Positions 1 through 8,143 of a DNA stretch of 28,554 bases are shown one piece after another. Numbering within the stretch: position 1 is the stretch's first letter; each line of letters starts with the position of its first letter. The notes beneath the pieces are model-generated. The model saw nothing but the letters and a program-made list of their open reading frames with translations, was not told the DNA's origin and made no database searches. A program made the translations under genes and the position numbers. This DNA comes from a virus: positions 1-28,554 of the IMG/VR virus record IMGVR_UViG_3300027659_000160; one strand, written 5' to 3'.

Positions 1-1398
1 CGTTATGCCAGCAACACCAAAAGGATGAGCCCACTCTTCCATATACCTCCACATGATGTCATAAAAAGCCCCTGCCTTTACTCTATTATGGGTATATGGG
101 TCTCCAGAGTACTCATCTTTAAATTGTTTTGTATTTATATCTCTCCAATATTCAGTATCGTTTCTATGAGATAAAGCATAGTGAAGGCACACAAATTTAG
201 AAAACCCATCAAACATATCTCTTACTGGTATGTTATACATATCCCTATCAAATTGAGAAATATCGCCGCGTTGTAAAATATCTACTAATTTAAATAAAAA
301 TTCATGTACGCTGTACAAACCATTACTTTCTAATGGTTCAATAAACCCAGCAGATAAACCAATAGCAACAACATTTTTAACAAATGTCCGTTCATGAATA
401 CCAACTCGCATTGTAATAGGTTTATATTCTAAAGCATCTACTTGTTCTCTAGTTCTAGGAACAACCATTTTGTCTGACATAAGGTGTTGTTTAAATTCTT
501 CTAACGCTTCCTCCGGAGTAACATGTTTATCAGAATATACATACCCAGTTCCTAAACGAGACCACAGAGGTATGTTCCAACACCACCCATTTTCAATAGC
601 GGTGCAGTTTGTAAACCCTTCTAGTTCTAACTCTTTATCTTCATATGTAAGTCTGGTTGCCCAAGCTTTGTTATTGGGAAGCATGTCCGCAAAAGAATTA
701 AATGGTTCTTTTAATGCCCCACCTAACAATATGCTTTTAAAACCAGTACAGTCTACAAATAAGTCTGCTGTTACTTTATCTCCGTTTTCTAATGTTAGGT
801 GCTCTATTCCTTCCTCATCTACTACAACATCAACTACAGTAGATACTATATGTTTTACCCCTTTAGGTACGCAGTGGTACTCCCTAAGCCAGTTGCCAAA
901 TTTAGTTGCATCAAAATGATAGGCAACATCGTTATTTGGGTCAAAATTATCAAACTCCTCCAGCATGTTTAAAGAAAATTTATTTTTTTCAAACAAAGCG
1001 GCTGCTGGAAAAATGCAACGAACAAAATCTTCTACAGGAGTGTCTGGTTCGTAGTACTTTTTAATTTGCCAATCAAAAAAGGGATTTCTATCTCCGTCAA
1101 TAATTGGCATTCCAAAAGGATAATGAAATGACCCCCCATTTTTTTTATAAAAATCAGTAAATTTTATACTTAATTTAAGAGACGCGTCAGTTGCCAGAAA
1201 AAAATCAGACTCCTCAAGACCAATAAATCTAGTCCAAGTTCTAATACCCCCGATAGTAGACTCGCCAACACCTACCGTAGGGACATCTTTAGACTCAATT
1301 ACGTAGATGTCTTTATCTGGAAATGCGGTAATTAAAGTAGCTGCAGTCATCCAACCAGCTGAACCGCCCCCAACAATAACAATCTTATCTGTTTTCAC
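1..1398 (-). CDS. Flavin-dependent tryptophan-halogenase-family enzyme (C-terminus beyond window)
   Basis: The minus strand is open without a stop from a GTG at 1398 to the window edge, giving 466 residues read codon by codon. The N-terminal FAD-binding motif is GGGSAGWM (residues 10-17), followed by GVGEST (about 44-49). K75, in ASLK, aligns by motif with the catalytic lysine 79 of PrnA. The halogenase signature WxWxIP is present as WCWNIP (272-277). PLES with E357 matches the conserved active-site glutamate region (E346 of PrnA). Known members use FADH2, O2 and halide to make HOX, which reacts through the lysine with an indole or another electron-rich substrate. They need a flavin reductase, and none is seen here. 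Family members are about 500-540 residues, so only a short C-terminal part is missing. The GTG start has an AAGGGG site a few bases upstream. Its stop/start overlap with the 55-residue gene suggests coupled translation. The substrate is unknown. A phage halogenase (VirX1 of a cyanophage) is established, so this is not the first of its kind. Confidence 0.93.
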   Translation of the reverse strand, partial: MKTDKIVIVGGGSAGWMTAATLITAFPDKDIYVIESKDVPTVGVGESTIGGIRTWTRFIGLEESDFFLATDASLKLSIKFTDFYKKNGGSFHYPFGMPIIDGDRNPFFDWQIKKYYEPDTPVEDFVRCIFPAAALFEKNKFSLNMLEEFDNFDPNNDVAYHFDATKFGNWLREYHCVPKGVKHIVSTVVDVVVDEEGIEHLTLENGDKVTADLFVDCTGFKSILLGGALKEPFNSFADMLPNNKAWATRLTYEDKELELEGFTNCTAIENGWCWNIPLWSRLGTGYVYSDKHVTPEEALEEFKQHLMSDKMVVPRTREQVDALEYKPITMRVGIHERTFVKNVVAIGLSAGFIEPLESNGLYSVHEFLFKLVDILQRGDISQFDRDMYNIPVRDMFDGFSKFVCLHYALSHRNDTEYWRDINTKQFKDEYSGDPYTHNRVKAGAFYDIMWRYMEEWAHPFGVAGIT

Positions 1399-1565
1399 TA
1401 ATTCCCCTTCATAACTGGATCTAGCCTATCCCAATAACCACCTTGGTTACCTTTGTAAATCTGGCCAGTCTCGGTGTCTACCAATACCCATTTTTCTGGA
1501 CATCTTGTATATATAGTCAAGGGTGTGGGATGTTCTGTTGTAGGTATATCCCGTCCCTGTCTCAC
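1398..1565 (-). CDS. Small conserved-type protein upstream of the halogenase (55 aa)
   Basis: The reading frame ends in TAG at 1400-1398, and its last base is the first base of the halogenase GTG, which argues for one transcript and coupled translation. I chose the GTG at 1565 because any longer frame would run into the plus-strand gene beginning at 1617 and across the promoter-like sequence. The protein contains CPEKWVLVDTETGQIY and GGYWDRLDP, a tryptophan-, tyrosine- and glycine-rich core that looks like a small beta-sheet domain. There is no signal peptide or membrane segment. I do not recognise a function. A halogenase accessory role is only suggested by position. Confidence 0.6.
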   Translation of the reverse strand: MRQGRDIPTTEHPTPLTIYTRCPEKWVLVDTETGQIYKGNQGGYWDRLDPVMKGN

Positions 1566-1580
1566 AAGTCTTATCTTAGC

Positions 1581-1608
1581 AGTATATTTTAAGAGTAAGG
1601 CATTACAA
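1581..1608 (-). promoter_or_regulatory. Sigma70-like promoter for the halogenase transcript
   Basis: On the minus strand TTGTAA (1608-1603) is followed after 16 bases by TATACT (1586-1581), close to the -35 and -10 consensus. It lies in the only divergent gap of the window and would place the transcript start about 10 bases before the GTG at 1565. The plus-strand side of this gap is AT-rich but shows no clear -35 element. Confidence 0.4.
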
Positions 1609-1616
1609 TATCTAGT

Positions 1617-1979
1617 ATGCCAATCGACTTTCCCAACTCCCCTGCCGTAAACCAGTTGTTTTCGGCTGGAGATCAGCTGTGGTATTGGGATGGCGCAGTA
1701 TGGAGAATTAGTGTTGCCCAAGGACCTGTCGGTCCTACTGGTCCAACTGGTCCCGGAGTTACGGGTCCAACTGGTCCTTCAGTAACAGGACCCACTGGTC
1801 CAACTGGACCTACTGGACCTACAGGCCCAACTGGTGCACAAGGAGTTACTGGTCCAACAGGATTAATCGGAGAAACCGGACCAACAGGACCTGTGTTTCA
1901 AAATGTAGATGGTGGTACAGCTACAACAATCTATGGTGGTTCATCTATCATTGACTGTGGAAATGCTGCCGGAGTTTAA
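1617..1979 (+). CDS. Short collagen-like fibre/virion protein
   Basis: This 120-residue protein has a short globular N-terminus ([20 protein letters not shown], residues 12-31), a tryptophan-rich element often seen at the start of phage collagen-like proteins. Gly-X-Y triplets follow at about 36-92, mostly GPT. The C-terminal tail (93-120, [15 protein letters not shown]) could be a trimerisation cap. The repeats should form a trimeric collagen-like rod on a tail fibre or virion surface. It is the first gene of the plus-strand block and lies 9 bases before the second collagen-like gene, whose GGAG site is in the gap. Its own ribosome binding site is weak (AAGG about 16 bases upstream), so the exact start is less sure. 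Confidence 0.8.
   Translation: MPIDFPNSPAVNQLFSAGDQLWYWDGAVWRISVAQGPVGPTGPTGPGVTGPTGPSVTGPTGPTGPTGPTGPTGAQGVTGPTGLIGETGPTGPVFQNVDGGTATTIYGGSSIIDCGNAAGV
1722..1892 (+). repeat. Gly-Pro-Thr coding repeat
   Basis: The DNA is a degenerate 9-base repeat of the type GGTCCAACT/GGACCTACA, encoding GPT triplets. Close copies recur in the next gene at about 2272-2460, giving scope for recombination between the two collagen-like genes. Confidence 0.85.
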
Positions 1980-1988
1980 GGAGATCTA

Positions 1989-3485
1989 ATGGCTGTTCGT
2001 GTTCAATTTAGACGTGATACTGCTGCTACATGGACAAGCACCAACCCTACTCTTTCACAAGGTGAAGTAGGTTACGAGTACGATACTGGAAAATTTAAAG
2101 TAGGTACTGGCGCTACAGTCTGGAACTCTCTTCCTTATTCTTCTGGCCCAACTGGACCAACAGGTGCACCTAACTCATTAACCATTGGTTCTATATCAAG
2201 TGGTGCAAGTGCAGGCGCTTCTATTTCTGGAACTGCACCAACACAAACATTAAACTTAGTTTTACCTATTGGTCCTACTGGACCGACTGGTCCAACAGGC
2301 CCAACTGGTCCTACCGGACCTACAGGTGCCACTGGTGCTGCAAGTACAGTTACTGGTCCAACTGGAGACACTGGTGCAACTGGACCTACAGGCGCTACTG
2401 GTGCTACTGGAGCAAACAGCACAGTAACCGGTCCAACTGGTGCTACTGGTCCTAATAGCGTAATAGCTGCAACTTCCCCAATTACTTACAACTCTTCTAC
2501 ACAGACTGTTGGTATTGATAAATCTTTAATTACTTCAGATGATATTACTTGGGTTGTATTTGATGCTTTAGTAGATCTACCAGCAGCAGCATCTAACCAC
2601 GGAATGTTTGCTCATGTTCATGCTACTGGAAGTGCCTATTACGCTCATGCGGGTAACTGGGTAAAGCTAGCAATAGACACAGATGCTAGGTTCACAGATA
2701 CTCGTACCCCTACTGATAACACAGTAACCACAGCTAAGATTACTGACCTTAACGTAACCACAGGTAAGCTTGCAGATACCGCAGTTACTACTGCTAAAAT
2801 CACAGATCTTAATGTAACCACCGGTAAACTTGCAGACAACGCCGTGACTACCGTAAAAATTACAGACCTTAACGTGACTACGGCTAAAATTGCTGATAAC
2901 GCAGTAACCGCTGCAAAACTTAACGCTGATGCTTTTAGCAGCTTGGCTGCAAACCTAAACCAGAGCTCTTCAGTAATTGATGTAGTTCCACGTACTGGAA
3001 ATCAAAGCGCAACACTTACTAGCGGCTCTGTTTACTTTACCTTCTTTTCACCTATGTGGGGAGCAACAGTTAACTCTATAAGCGTAGCGTCTGCTCTTAC
3101 CCTTACTACAGGCGCATCCCTTATTCGTTTTGGGTTGTATACCTTTAATGAAGGAACCGGAGTAGCAACCCTTGTAGCAAGAACTGCTGCTTCCACAACT
3201 GTGTTTGCATCTGCTAGCACATTAGCAACACTAATATTTAATACTACTGGAGGCTACCCAGCCACCTACGCTCTAGTTCCTGGAACTAGATATGCTCTAG
3301 GAGTTATCGTTGTAGCTACAACCCCTGGAACTGTATACACCGCTTATTCCTCACAACCAGCAGTTCTTAGCAATTTAGCCCCACGTACTATGGGAGTTGT
3401 CGCCGCACAAACAGATTTGCCAGCAACGGCTACAGTTACTACATCAAGCTCTATTGGAGCTTGGGGAAGGTTGTCAACAACATGA
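1989..3485 (+). CDS. Collagen-like tail fibre protein with repeated [11 protein letters not shown] modules
   Basis: This 498-residue protein begins with an element ([20 protein letters not shown], 6-25) typical of the phage receptor-binding Mtd-N type domain. Next come a short GPTGPTGAP stretch (53-61), a longer collagen-like segment (about 95-155), and a histidine-rich module with [20 protein letters not shown] (204-223) of a kind common in marine phage fibres. Four tandem repeats of about 20 residues (245-310, [18 protein letters not shown] type) follow, then a beta-rich C-terminal domain (about 330-498) likely to be the receptor-contact or trimer tip. A GGAG site 5 bases upstream supports the start. 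Fibre identity is well supported; the receptor is unknown. Confidence 0.85.
   Translation: MAVRVQFRRDTAATWTSTNPTLSQGEVGYEYDTGKFKVGTGATVWNSLPYSSGPTGPTGAPNSLTIGSISSGASAGASISGTAPTQTLNLVLPIGPTGPTGPTGPTGPTGPTGATGAASTVTGPTGDTGATGPTGATGATGANSTVTGPTGATGPNSVIAATSPITYNSSTQTVGIDKSLITSDDITWVVFDALVDLPAAASNHGMFAHVHATGSAYYAHAGNWVKLAIDTDARFTDTRTPTDNTVTTAKITDLNVTTGKLADTAVTTAKITDLNVTTGKLADNAVTTVKITDLNVTTAKIADNAVTAAKLNADAFSSLAANLNQSSSVIDVVPRTGNQSATLTSGSVYFTFFSPMWGATVNSISVASALTLTTGASLIRFGLYTFNEGTGVATLVARTAASTTVFASASTLATLIFNTTGGYPATYALVPGTRYALGVIVVATTPGTVYTAYSSQPAVLSNLAPRTMGVVAAQTDLPATATVTTSSSIGAWGRLSTT
2721..2918 (+). repeat. Four tandem 60-base coding repeats
   Basis: The DNA encodes four consecutive variants of [20 protein letters not shown]. 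The copies differ mainly at synonymous positions, which indicates duplication followed by drift or selection against homologous collapse. Such repeats usually form an extended coiled or beta shaft in phage fibres. Confidence 0.75.
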
Positions 3486-3595
3486 GTGAGTCAAGAAGAA
3501 GCTTAGGAACTGATGCCTCAGGGGCAGAAACCTTTGAAATTAAGAACGATGCTAACGAAGTGATAGGATACGAAACCGTCTACCCAGCTGAATAA
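3482..3595 (+). CDS. Tiny hypothetical protein (37 aa) between fibre and glycosyltransferase
   Basis: An ATG at 3482 overlaps the TGA of the fibre gene (ATGA), a standard coupled start here, and the frame runs to TAA at 3593-3595. The protein starts [18 protein letters not shown] and ends ETVYPAE. It is acidic, without membrane or metal-binding motifs. The start overlap and the tight 11-base gap to the next gene are the main support. I do not recognise it. Confidence 0.5.
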   Translation: MSESRRSLGTDASGAETFEIKNDANEVIGYETVYPAE

Positions 3596-3606
3596 TTTGG
3601 AGCAAT

Positions 3607-4683
3607 ATGAAGGTCGCTGTTTATACAATAGCCCTCAACGAAGAACAATTTGTACAGGGCTGGTACGACTCCGCTAAGGAAGCAGACTACTTACTCATAG
3701 CTGATACTGGCTCGACTGATAATACTAAAAAGTTAGCTGAAGAACTTGGCATTGTTTGTGTTGGCATATCTATAAAGCCTTGGCGCTTTGATGATGCACG
3801 TAACGCTTCTTTAGCCCTTATCCCAAATGACATTGATTACTGCATTGCTTTAGATATGGATGAGGTACTTCTACCTGGTTGGCGTGAAGAGTTAGAGAAA
3901 GCCTACGCTGAGAAGTGGACAAGACCTAGATACCAATACACTTGGAATTGGAAAGAAGATGGGACCCCTGGCCTTCAATACGGCGGAGATAAGATCCATT
4001 CTCGGCATGGCTACAGATGGAAACATCCAGTACATGAAGTAATGATTACAGACCGCATCACTGAAACACAGGGGTGGATGGGATTAGAAATCCATCACCA
4101 CGCAGATGACTCTAAGCCTAGATCTGGGTATATGCCTTTGCTAGCCCAGTCTGTGGTGGAAGATCCCTATGACGATAGAAATGCTTTTTACTACGCTAGA
4201 GAACTTTACTTTTACGGACAATACGAAGAGGCTGAAAAAGAATTCAAACGACACTTATCTTTACCACGGGCTACGTGGAAACCAGAACGTGCCGCGTCTA
4301 TGCGCTATATCGCCAAGCTACAAGAAGATTACCAAGACGCAATAACCTGGTTTAGCCAAGCTTGTTCAGAAGCTCCGGATAGACGAGAAGGATATGTAGA
4401 CATTGCTAAGCTCTACTATGAGCATAGTATGTGGACTGCCTGCCTACAAGCAGCTGAGCGGGCCCTAGAGATCACAGTTAAGCCATTAGAGTATCTATGC
4501 GAAGAGTTTGCCTGGGGATCAGCCCCCTGGGACTACGCAGCTATTGCTGCATTTAACTTAGGAAATTTCGAGAAAGCCCTACAATACGGAAGTAAAGCGG
4601 TAGAATTAAATCCAAGCGACCCCCGGCTTGCAAATAACTTAACGTTCTACTCGAAGGAGAGCCTCAGTGCCAACAGCCTATAA
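3607..4683 (+). CDS. Family 2 glycosyltransferase with C-terminal TPR-like repeats
   Basis: The 358-residue protein opens with a GT-A Rossmann-like pattern: VAVYTIALNEEQF (3-15), the ADTGSTDNT motif (32-40) that binds the nucleotide sugar, and a DxD-type motif LDMDE (82-86) for metal and diphosphate binding. Further on, EDPYDDRNAFYYARELYFYG begins helical repeats of TPR type (about 185-350), including NLGNFEKALQYGSKAVELNPSDP near the end. Family members transfer a sugar from a nucleotide donor; the acceptor cannot be read from the sequence. Its place between collagen-like and fibre genes suggests that it glycosylates virion fibres, though it could modify host surface polymer. GGAGCA lies just upstream of the ATG. 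Confidence 0.85.
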   Translation: MKVAVYTIALNEEQFVQGWYDSAKEADYLLIADTGSTDNTKKLAEELGIVCVGISIKPWRFDDARNASLALIPNDIDYCIALDMDEVLLPGWREELEKAYAEKWTRPRYQYTWNWKEDGTPGLQYGGDKIHSRHGYRWKHPVHEVMITDRITETQGWMGLEIHHHADDSKPRSGYMPLLAQSVVEDPYDDRNAFYYARELYFYGQYEEAEKEFKRHLSLPRATWKPERAASMRYIAKLQEDYQDAITWFSQACSEAPDRREGYVDIAKLYYEHSMWTACLQAAERALEITVKPLEYLCEEFAWGSAPWDYAAIAAFNLGNFEKALQYGSKAVELNPSDPRLANNLTFYSKESLSANSL

Positions 4684-5002
4684 GATTCTAGCTCAAAGTG
4701 CTCCAGCGGCTACTACCCCAGTGCTTCTATACGGCCCAGTTGCCGCAAGTACCTCTACCGTAGTATCTACTATTGCCGTCTGTAATCGAGGAGCTACTCA
4801 GTTAACTTACCGCATCTCATTACGTCAAGCTGGAGAAGCAGAAAACGTTAAACAGTACCTAGTCTTTGATGCAGCCGTTGCTGCATACAGCACAGCGACC
4901 TACACCCTTGGACTTACCTTAGCTGCTACGGACTCTATCTATGTATATACCTCAGCTGCAAATGCTACTTTTCAAGCATTTGGTTCGGAGATCACTGCAT
5001 AA
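4667..5002 (+). CDS. Small beta-sandwich virion-type protein (111 aa)
   Basis: The GTG start at 4667 lies inside the end of the glycosyltransferase gene (17-base overlap) and is supported by AAGGAGA six bases upstream. The protein has SAPAATTPVLLYGPVAASTS followed by VSTIAVCNRGATQLTYRISL, a pattern I know from small phage structural proteins predicted to form beta sandwiches. There is no signal peptide. It ends one base into the next ATG (TAATG). A virion decoration or fibre-associated role is likely, but the function is not established. Confidence 0.6.
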   Translation: MPTAYKILAQSAPAATTPVLLYGPVAASTSTVVSTIAVCNRGATQLTYRISLRQAGEAENVKQYLVFDAAVAAYSTATYTLGLTLAATDSIYVYTSAANATFQAFGSEITA

Positions 5003-5607
5003 TGGCTGTCCAACTAAATGGCCAAGAACTTGGCCCAATTAAATTTACAGATAACAGGGCGGGAAGAACTGTCCACGTGGGTCCTGACACCCCTGTTAAT
5101 CCTGTTGATGGCGACGTATGGATTGATTCAGATGCACAAAATAACGCAGGAAAAAATTTAATTCAAGTTACTGATCTATCTACAGGCGGTAGTACTAAGA
5201 CTTGTATCGTAAGCTCTGACTACAAAGACGTAGAGATTATAATTAGAGGTTTAAATATTTCTGCTGACGCTAGTTTACTTGTAAGAATTAATGGAGATAT
5301 TACCGCTAACTACCTTGATGCACTAAACGCAAGTGGCACGCCATCCAACACTTTATTCACTATTGATAGCGTCAACTCAGGATCTACAAATGGTTTTGTA
5401 AAAATTAACGTATTTGATACTACTAATACGACTACATATAAAATTAGCACAATAGAAGGAAGTTACGTAAGTAGTGTTACTAACCTTCCTAAAATTATTT
5501 CAAATTCAAGCTCGTATTTAGTTACAAACTTAGTAACCGCGGTTACTTTAACTTTAACTGCCGGAACTTTTGCCGGCGGTAGCTTACTAGTATATGGAGT
5601 GAACTAA
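5002..5607 (+). CDS. Putative tail fibre protein (201 aa)
   Basis: It starts on a TAATG overlap. Near the N-terminus is PVNPVDGDVWIDSD, a motif common at the base of phage fibre subunits. The remainder is rich in Ser, Thr, Asn and Val with alternating hydrophobic residues, as in beta-structured fibre domains, and ends in a hydrophobic strand (GGSLLVYGVN). The same DGDVW element recurs at the end of the next protein, so the two may belong to one fibre assembly. No enzymatic motif is visible. Confidence 0.6.
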   Translation: MAVQLNGQELGPIKFTDNRAGRTVHVGPDTPVNPVDGDVWIDSDAQNNAGKNLIQVTDLSTGGSTKTCIVSSDYKDVEIIIRGLNISADASLLVRINGDITANYLDALNASGTPSNTLFTIDSVNSGSTNGFVKINVFDTTNTTTYKISTIEGSYVSSVTNLPKIISNSSSYLVTNLVTAVTLTLTAGTFAGGSLLVYGVN

Positions 5608-5888
5608 TGGGACTAAGACGTTGGAATAAAAATACTTTAGTTTGGGAGTCTTTTGGTACCCCACAATTAAACCCAGCTTCTATCGGAGCTGCCCCATCAT
5701 TACACGCCGTACAGCACTTAGTGGGTGGAACAGATGCAATTACTCCTACAGGTATTGGTGCTGTCTCTGCATCTTCTGGAGCCGTAACTTCTGCACCAAC
5801 TAATTCAACTGTTGTTAGAAATATTACGGTATCCACTTCAACCCCCTCAGGGGGAAGCGATGGGGATGTCTGGCTGAAGTATAGCTAA
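5607..5888 (+). CDS. Short fibre-associated protein (93 aa)
   Basis: The ATG overlaps the preceding stop (TAATG). The N-terminus (MGLRRWNKNTLVWESFGTP) is a small Trp-rich element. HAVQHLVGGTDAI (33-45) matches the histidine/glycine motif often seen in phage tail fibre proteins, and GGSDGDVWLKYS ends the protein. It is too short to be a complete fibre and may be a linker or adaptor between the 201-residue protein and the large cysteine-rich protein that follows 3 bases later. Confidence 0.55.
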   Translation: MGLRRWNKNTLVWESFGTPQLNPASIGAAPSLHAVQHLVGGTDAITPTGIGAVSASSGAVTSAPTNSTVVRNITVSTSTPSGGSDGDVWLKYS

Positions 5889-5891
5889 ATC

Positions 5892-7715
5892 ATGGCCACG
5901 TACATCAAGGTAGGTGGTACTTGGCGAACTGTATCTGGTGACACAGATACTACTTGCGGGTATGTAAAAGTAGGTGGTACCTGGAGAGCAGTATCAGACT
6001 CCTACGTAAAAGTAAACGGCACTTGGCGCACTGTTTGTGCTCCCACACCAACACCTACACCAACACCTACACCTACTCCGACTCCGACTCCAACACCGTC
6101 CTGTAACGGTCCTTCCCCTACATTATCAAACGCAACGGTAAGCGCAGTAAATGCGGGCGGAGCAACAGTATCTTTCAATGCGTCTGGTATGTGGTCTTAT
6201 AGAATTTATGGCGGTGGGTACAACTCAGGAACTATAAATTCAACTGCAACGTCAGTAAGCCATGTAGTAACTGGATTAAATTGTGCAACTTCGTATACTC
6301 TTTCAGTAGTTGCGTGGGCCGCTCCTAATGGTGTTGACAACCAATCACCTTGGGCTAGTTGCCAAATTAATGGTGGTTTTCCAAACTTTACTACATCAGC
6401 ATGTCCTGAACAATGTAGTAATCCAAACTATTGCAGCACTATTATTTATTCTGACGGGTCGCAGGTAACAATTAACGCTACAAATGGAACGTTTAACGGC
6501 TCTCTACAAACTGAAGCTTGCGGAACTAACGGTACACGTACTAAGGCGTATACCTGCGTTACTCCATCCGGCTGTCCAAATATTTCTGTAGGTGCCGGAC
6601 AATGTATTGGTGGAACACCAACATGTACTATGCCAAACGTTATTGGGCTTTCTGAATACTCGGCAAGCAATGCAATTGTTGCTGCAGGTCTTTATTATGA
6701 GTTTACTAATTATTATGATAATTCTCAAGGAGCAACATCGGCAAACAACGGTACCGTAGCAGCTCAAAGCCCTGCCCCAGGAGCAACACCTGGTTGTCAA
6801 ACTAATACAACACTAACTATTTACAATTATAATGCGCCGAGTACCTGTAGTTGTACTCCTTTAACTAGTACCGCTTCAACCCAATCAGTTTCTACCTCTG
6901 TGTGTAATTCAGGAACTCAAAATATAACCGTAAATACTTATAACCAGTGTTGTGTAAATAATGGAACTGTTGGCTCTACTACAGTCACTGTCCCAGGGTC
7001 TTGCGTAGAACAAGCCCCATGTTCTGGAGCAGCATGCTCAGAATCTAGATGTCAAGTTTGCCAACCATCACCCTTGAGCTATCCCAGTACTCGTAGTGTT
7101 TCTACCTCTATTTGTGCTTCAGGCACAATGAATACTTATCTTTGCTATACCCAAGGATCTTGTGCAAATACCACCTCTGATACCGGATGCGTACCCGCTC
7201 AACAAAACTGTACCCCAGTGTATTCATATAGAGAGTATAGAAGTTCTTGCGGGCAAACGGTAGATATTTATGTAAACCCGTGTACGGGAGCAGAATCGTT
7301 TACTTGCCCAGCACCTAGCTGTACTACAAGTAGCCCTTGCGGTACTGCGGGTTGCTGCCCCTATGGCTCTGGAACAGAGGCTTGTGGTAACGGCGGAACT
7401 AGAACTTACTGTCTTACTCCTTCAGGATGCCCTAATACCTATGGCACTTGTACAGGAGAAACTCCAACTCCAACTCCAACTCCAACTCCAACGCCAACAC
7501 CAACACCAACTCCATGTACTACATTCTTCTGCGCCAGCGTTGGCGAGTACCTATGCACAGGTGAGTACTGCCCAAGTGGCGGTGGCGGCACCCCTACTCC
7601 TACCCCTACTCCTTCAACAAACAGAATATGTAGCCAAGCTGATTACGTCAACCAATGCTGTAGCTGTTTCTCTATCGGAGCATGCGACGCTCAAGGAAGC
7701 TTATCTTCATGCTAA
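5892..7715 (+). CDS. Large cysteine-rich fibre/adhesin with Pro-Thr linkers and a PASTA domain
   Basis: The 607-residue protein starts with three YxKVxGTWR repeats (4-47) typical of phage tail proteins. A Pro-Thr linker (51-69) follows, then a fibronectin-III-like beta domain (about 76-170). Residues 248-312 look like a PASTA domain: MPNVIGLSEYSASNAIVAAG, then VAAQSPAPG and a closing TLTIYNY strand. The rest is a chain of small cysteine-rich modules with two further Pro-Thr linkers (524-541, 567-574). I count 50 cysteines, unusual for a phage structural protein and suggestive of disulfide-bonded or metal-bound knots. PASTA domains bind peptidoglycan or beta-lactams in known proteins, so cell-wall recognition is plausible. 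There is no signal peptide, as expected for a virion protein. Confidence 0.75.
   Translation: MATYIKVGGTWRTVSGDTDTTCGYVKVGGTWRAVSDSYVKVNGTWRTVCAPTPTPTPTPTPTPTPTPTPSCNGPSPTLSNATVSAVNAGGATVSFNASGMWSYRIYGGGYNSGTINSTATSVSHVVTGLNCATSYTLSVVAWAAPNGVDNQSPWASCQINGGFPNFTTSACPEQCSNPNYCSTIIYSDGSQVTINATNGTFNGSLQTEACGTNGTRTKAYTCVTPSGCPNISVGAGQCIGGTPTCTMPNVIGLSEYSASNAIVAAGLYYEFTNYYDNSQGATSANNGTVAAQSPAPGATPGCQTNTTLTIYNYNAPSTCSCTPLTSTASTQSVSTSVCNSGTQNITVNTYNQCCVNNGTVGSTTVTVPGSCVEQAPCSGAACSESRCQVCQPSPLSYPSTRSVSTSICASGTMNTYLCYTQGSCANTTSDTGCVPAQQNCTPVYSYREYRSSCGQTVDIYVNPCTGAESFTCPAPSCTTSSPCGTAGCCPYGSGTEACGNGGTRTYCLTPSGCPNTYGTCTGETPTPTPTPTPTPTPTPTPCTTFFCASVGEYLCTGEYCPSGGGGTPTPTPTPSTNRICSQADYVNQCCSCFSIGACDAQGSLSSC
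6042..6098 (+). repeat. Pro-Thr linker repeat 1
   Basis: A run of hexamers of ACACCA/ACTCCG type encodes a Pro-Thr linker (residues 51-69) between the N-terminal attachment repeats and the first beta domain. Similar DNA recurs at 7461-7514 and 7590-7613 in the same gene. Confidence 0.85.
7461..7514 (+). repeat. Pro-Thr linker repeat 2
   Basis: Hexamers ACTCCA and ACACCA encode Pro-Thr pairs at residues 524-541, separating the cysteine-rich chain from a small C-terminal cysteine domain. Slippage here would change linker length in steps of two residues without loss of frame. Confidence 0.85.
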
Positions 7716-7741
7716 GCTTTTACGGTATGAAAGGGCACTAA

Positions 7742-8143
7742 ATGTTAAATTTAGACGAGCATATAAGATCTACACCCGCTATTCAGCAAGAAAAAAAACT
7801 TGCTGGAATACCCGCAAGAGCGGTAGCTTTTATTGTAGATACAGAAGTGGTAGAAGTATTGATCATGGAAGTAGATGCAGCAGGCTTATTAACCACTGCC
7901 GATAGTTTTAACGAATTACCGTCTACACCGCCATTATTTTACGTGGGGGTTGTAAGAGATGGGGAAGAAGTTGAAACTGTGCAGTGTAGTGAAAAATTGT
8001 GGGCAATTCTTTGCTCAGAGCCTACAATAATTAACTTAACTGGGGATGCCATATATGATATGGATGGTAAGCCAACAAGGTACCCATCAGCGGTTGCTCC
8101 GGGATGGGAGTATGTAGGCGGAGAATTTAGGGAGAAAAGTTAA
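7742..8143 (+). CDS. Hypothetical protein (133 aa), possible fibre accessory
   Basis: An AAAGGG site lies about 7 bases upstream of the ATG. The protein is acidic and mostly alpha/beta in pattern: AGIPARAVAFIVDTEVVEVLIMEV, then a region PPLFYVGVVRDGEEV and an aromatic C-terminus GWEYVGGEF. The early part, with a hydrophobic strand and the sequence LIMEVDAAGLL, recalls small proteins found beside tail fibre genes in aquatic phages. I cannot assign a function. Its stop overlaps the next ATG (TAATG). Confidence 0.55.
   Translation: MLNLDEHIRSTPAIQQEKKLAGIPARAVAFIVDTEVVEVLIMEVDAAGLLTTADSFNELPSTPPLFYVGVVRDGEEVETVQCSEKLWAILCSEPTIINLTGDAIYDMDGKPTRYPSAVAPGWEYVGGEFREKS

Noticed and set aside
470-919. 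Open frame of 149 codons on the plus strand
   Set aside because: It lies opposite the halogenase gene, whose minus-strand translation shows clear family motifs through the same bases. The plus-strand protein shows only composition derived from it.
2135-2422. Minus-strand open frame with APVAPVGPV repeats
   Set aside because: It is the reverse reading of the collagen-like GPT repeats and has no ribosome binding site.
1617-2460. CRISPR-like repetitive DNA
   Set aside because: The repeats are short, contiguous and coding (Gly-Pro-Thr); there are no unique spacers or repeat-spacer periodicity.
7697-7721. Weak hairpin AAGCTTA...TAAGCTT followed by a few T over the adhesin stop
   Set aside because: The stem has only two GC pairs, a 9-base loop and a short T-run, so I do not call it a terminator.
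7363-7905. Open frame of 180 codons overlapping the adhesin end and the 7742 gene
   Set aside because: Its Gln/Leu repeats come from the Pro-Thr hexamers read in another frame, and it would overlap two better-supported genes.
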